Source of the DNA: Pseudolysobacter antarcticus | Lineage (GTDB): Bacteria; Pseudomonadota; Gammaproteobacteria; Xanthomonadales; Rhodanobacteraceae | DNA: 64,000 nt | Assembly (NCBI RefSeq): GCF_004168365.1 | Contig: NZ_CP035704.1 | Location: forward strand, 3,968,001 to 4,032,000 | Reading direction: 5' to 3' | Shown here: positions 62,496 to 64,000 of the stretch, in pieces | Layout: every line of letters starts with the position of its first letter | How positions within the stretch are numbered: the stretch's first letter is position 1 | Program-made: the position numbers and the translations under genes | The notes under the pieces: model-generated | Database searches by the model: none | What the model saw: the letters and a program-made list of their open reading frames with translations, nothing else | Told to the model about the DNA's origin: nothing

Positions 62496-64000
62496 ATGAG
62501 CACATTCCATTTTGAATACCAGAAAAAACCCGACGACGTAAAAATGCGGCTGGAAGATTGGCGGCGAATAGCGCGTTATCTCGTGCCGGAGTGGCGCCCG
62601 ACCTTGCAGCTGCTTTTCTGTATCGTGGCGGCAGCGGTACTGGTCGTGATCCCCGGCTTGCTGACGCGCGAAGTCATCGACACCGCCATCCCCGGACACG
62701 ACTTTCCGCGGCTCTGCCTTCTTGTCGCGGGCATGATCCTGGCTCCCCTTGCCGCCAGTCTGCTCGGGGTCTGGCAAAGCTATATCGCGACCCGGTTGGG
62801 ACAGGATGTGATGTTCGACATTCGCAATCAGATGTACGACCGACTGCTGCGGCAATCACTGCGGTTCTACACGAATACGCGCTCCGCCGAAGCCCTCTCA
62901 CGCCTGCAAAGCGATGTCGGCGGTATCCAGTCTGTCGTGAGCGGCACCGTCGTCAATCTTGCGAGCAACGTGCTCACCGTCGTGGCAACGGCGGTCGTGA
63001 TTTTCCATCTGGACTGGCGCCTTGCGCTGGTCGCGCTGGCGATATTGCCGATCTTCATTCTGCCCACGCGCAAGGTCGGGCGCGCGCGCGGACAAATCGC
63101 CGGGCGCGCGCAAGAGGGCATTGCGGATTTCAGCTCCTACGTCCAGGAGCGTCTTTCCATCGGCGGATTTTTGCTGATGCGCCTGTTCGGCGCGCAGGAT
63201 GTCGAACGCGCGACGTTTCGACGCAAGGCCGGCGCAATGCGCGATCTGGCTATCGAGCAAAGTTCGCTGGGACGCTGGTTCCTGATGTTCCTCATGTCGT
63301 TCGCCAGCATCGGGCCGGCATTGATCTATCTGGTTGGCGGCTGGGAGGCGATATCCGGCGCGATCACCACCGGCACGGTGGTGGCGTTCGTCACGTTTCT
63401 CGGGCGCCTTTATGCACCAGCATCAGCGCTGGTGAATGCGCAAGTGGATCTGATCAGCGCGACGGCTTTATTTCGCCGCATATTCGGCTATCTGGATCTT
63501 CCGGTCGAAGTCGACGAGCCGCTGGTGCCGGTTGCCATCGCCGATGCATGCGGCGCGCTGTGCTTCAAATCGGTATCACTGGCCTACGACAGCGCGGCGG
63601 CCAGATTTGCGCTCGACGATATTTCCTTCGAGGTTCCGGCCGGAAAAATGGTCGCATTGGTGGGGCCCAGCGGCGCCGGCAAAACCAGTGTGACCTACCT
63701 CGCCACGCGTCTCTATGATCCGACCGCGGGCAGCATCACTTTTGATGGCGTGGATTTGCGCGCCATCGACCTCAAGACATTGGCGCGATGGACCGCCAGC
63801 GTCACGCAAGAAGCGATCTTCTTCAACGCCACGGTCAAGGACAGTCTGCTGTACGCCAAGCCGGACGCCACCGACGAGGAAATCGAAAGCGCCTGCCAGC
63901 TCGCGCAAGTGCATGAGGTGATTGCCGCGCTGCCCGAAGGGTTGATGACCTTCATCGGCGAAAAAGGCTACAAACTTTCGGGCGGCGAAAGGCAGCGGCT
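62496..64000 (+). CDS. ABC exporter, fused membrane and ATPase domains (3' end truncated by window)
   Basis: 501 residues are visible from the ATG at 62496 (MSTFHFEYQKKPDDVKMRLE), and the gene runs off the end. Six membrane helices are expected in residues 28-330 (TLQLLFCIVAAAVLVVIPGL; VLTVVATAVVIFHLDWRLAL; FLMFLMSFASIGPALIYLVG). The ATPase begins near 350: Walker A GPSGAGKTS (about 389-397), Q-loop TQEAIFFNATV and the start of the signature LSGGERQR, where the sequence ends. MsbA/LmrA-type homodimeric exporters have this layout; the substrate is unknown. Confidence 0.9.
   Translation, partial: MSTFHFEYQKKPDDVKMRLEDWRRIARYLVPEWRPTLQLLFCIVAAAVLVVIPGLLTREVIDTAIPGHDFPRLCLLVAGMILAPLAASLLGVWQSYIATRLGQDVMFDIRNQMYDRLLRQSLRFYTNTRSAEALSRLQSDVGGIQSVVSGTVVNLASNVLTVVATAVVIFHLDWRLALVALAILPIFILPTRKVGRARGQIAGRAQEGIADFSSYVQERLSIGGFLLMRLFGAQDVERATFRRKAGAMRDLAIEQSSLGRWFLMFLMSFASIGPALIYLVGGWEAISGAITTGTVVAFVTFLGRLYAPASALVNAQVDLISATALFRRIFGYLDLPVEVDEPLVPVAIADACGALCFKSVSLAYDSAAARFALDDISFEVPAGKMVALVGPSGAGKTSVTYLATRLYDPTAGSITFDGVDLRAIDLKTLARWTASVTQEAIFFNATVKDSLLYAKPDATDEEIESACQLAQVHEVIAALPEGLMTFIGEKGYKLSGGERQR

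Noticed and set aside
62268-62855. A 195-residue minus-strand frame across the start of the ABC exporter
   Set aside because: Most of it is antisense to the clear ABC exporter N-terminus, and the remainder shows no domain or ribosome site.

Overview
This 64 kb window is a chromosomal piece from a gammaproteobacterium, most likely Xanthomonadales and within that the Rhodanobacteraceae. This is inferred from the high GC, GTG/ATG starts, the short C-terminal 'IFxDGF' tails on secreted proteins, the linked ECF sigma/Ser-Thr kinase genes, and the mix of RimB/RimK, MacAB-like and M56-TonB genes. No database search was possible; all names rest on motifs read from the translations.

Layout. 0-2.5 kb: the end of a ModE-type regulator, a palindromic ModE-type operator and modABC (molybdate uptake; ModC is a short form). 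2.7-6.3 kb: an ECF sigma factor coupled to a membrane Ser/Thr kinase with TPRs. 6.3-9.3 kb: ilvE and a two-component system. 9.3-13.5 kb: a BlaI/BlaR1-like repressor and M56 peptidase-TonB fusion whose 3' end carries a 147-bp tandem duplication, then two paralogous small exported proteins behind twin sigma-70-like promoters. 13.5-15.1 kb: the rimB-rimK pair and tRNA-Gly(CCC). 15.3-17.9 kb: a FecR/DUF6600-like exported protein with an N/Q-rich tail. 18-21.7 kb: thiS-thiG-trmB and an SLC13/TrkA-C permease. 21.8-23.7 kb: a bacterial VHL-beta-domain lipoprotein and an ExbD/TolR-like gene broken by an IS5-family element. 23.7-28.4 kb: Rieske protein, small membrane protein, DMT exporter, short-chain fatty acid transporter and an EreA/ChaN-like exported protein.

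28.5-39.1 kb is a block of large exported repeat proteins: two paralogous beta-helix proteins, an FG-GAP/Ig-like protein with an IPTL-CTERM end, and a CSLREA/choice-of-anchor-Q protein. 39.2-45.4 kb is a second ECF sigma gene followed by two tandem Ser/Thr kinases whose catalytic halves are nearly identical and whose TPR halves have diverged. 45.4-49.9 kb is a four-gene MacAB-type ABC efflux operon. 50.1-51.3 kb holds an FAH-family hydrolase and mscL. 51.4-57.7 kb holds two tandem ~1000-residue Asp-box beta-propeller proteins ending in IFKDGFQ. 57.9-64 kb holds an M28 peptidase, a PIG-V-like membrane glycosyltransferase, a TrmH/SpoU methyltransferase, a GNAT acetyltransferase and a truncated ABC exporter.

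The most interesting themes are the sigma/kinase modules next to a surface-protein island, a shared short C-terminal tail on five exported proteins from three fold classes, the prokaryotic VHL-beta lipoprotein, and the tandem-repeat growth of the M56-TonB protein.
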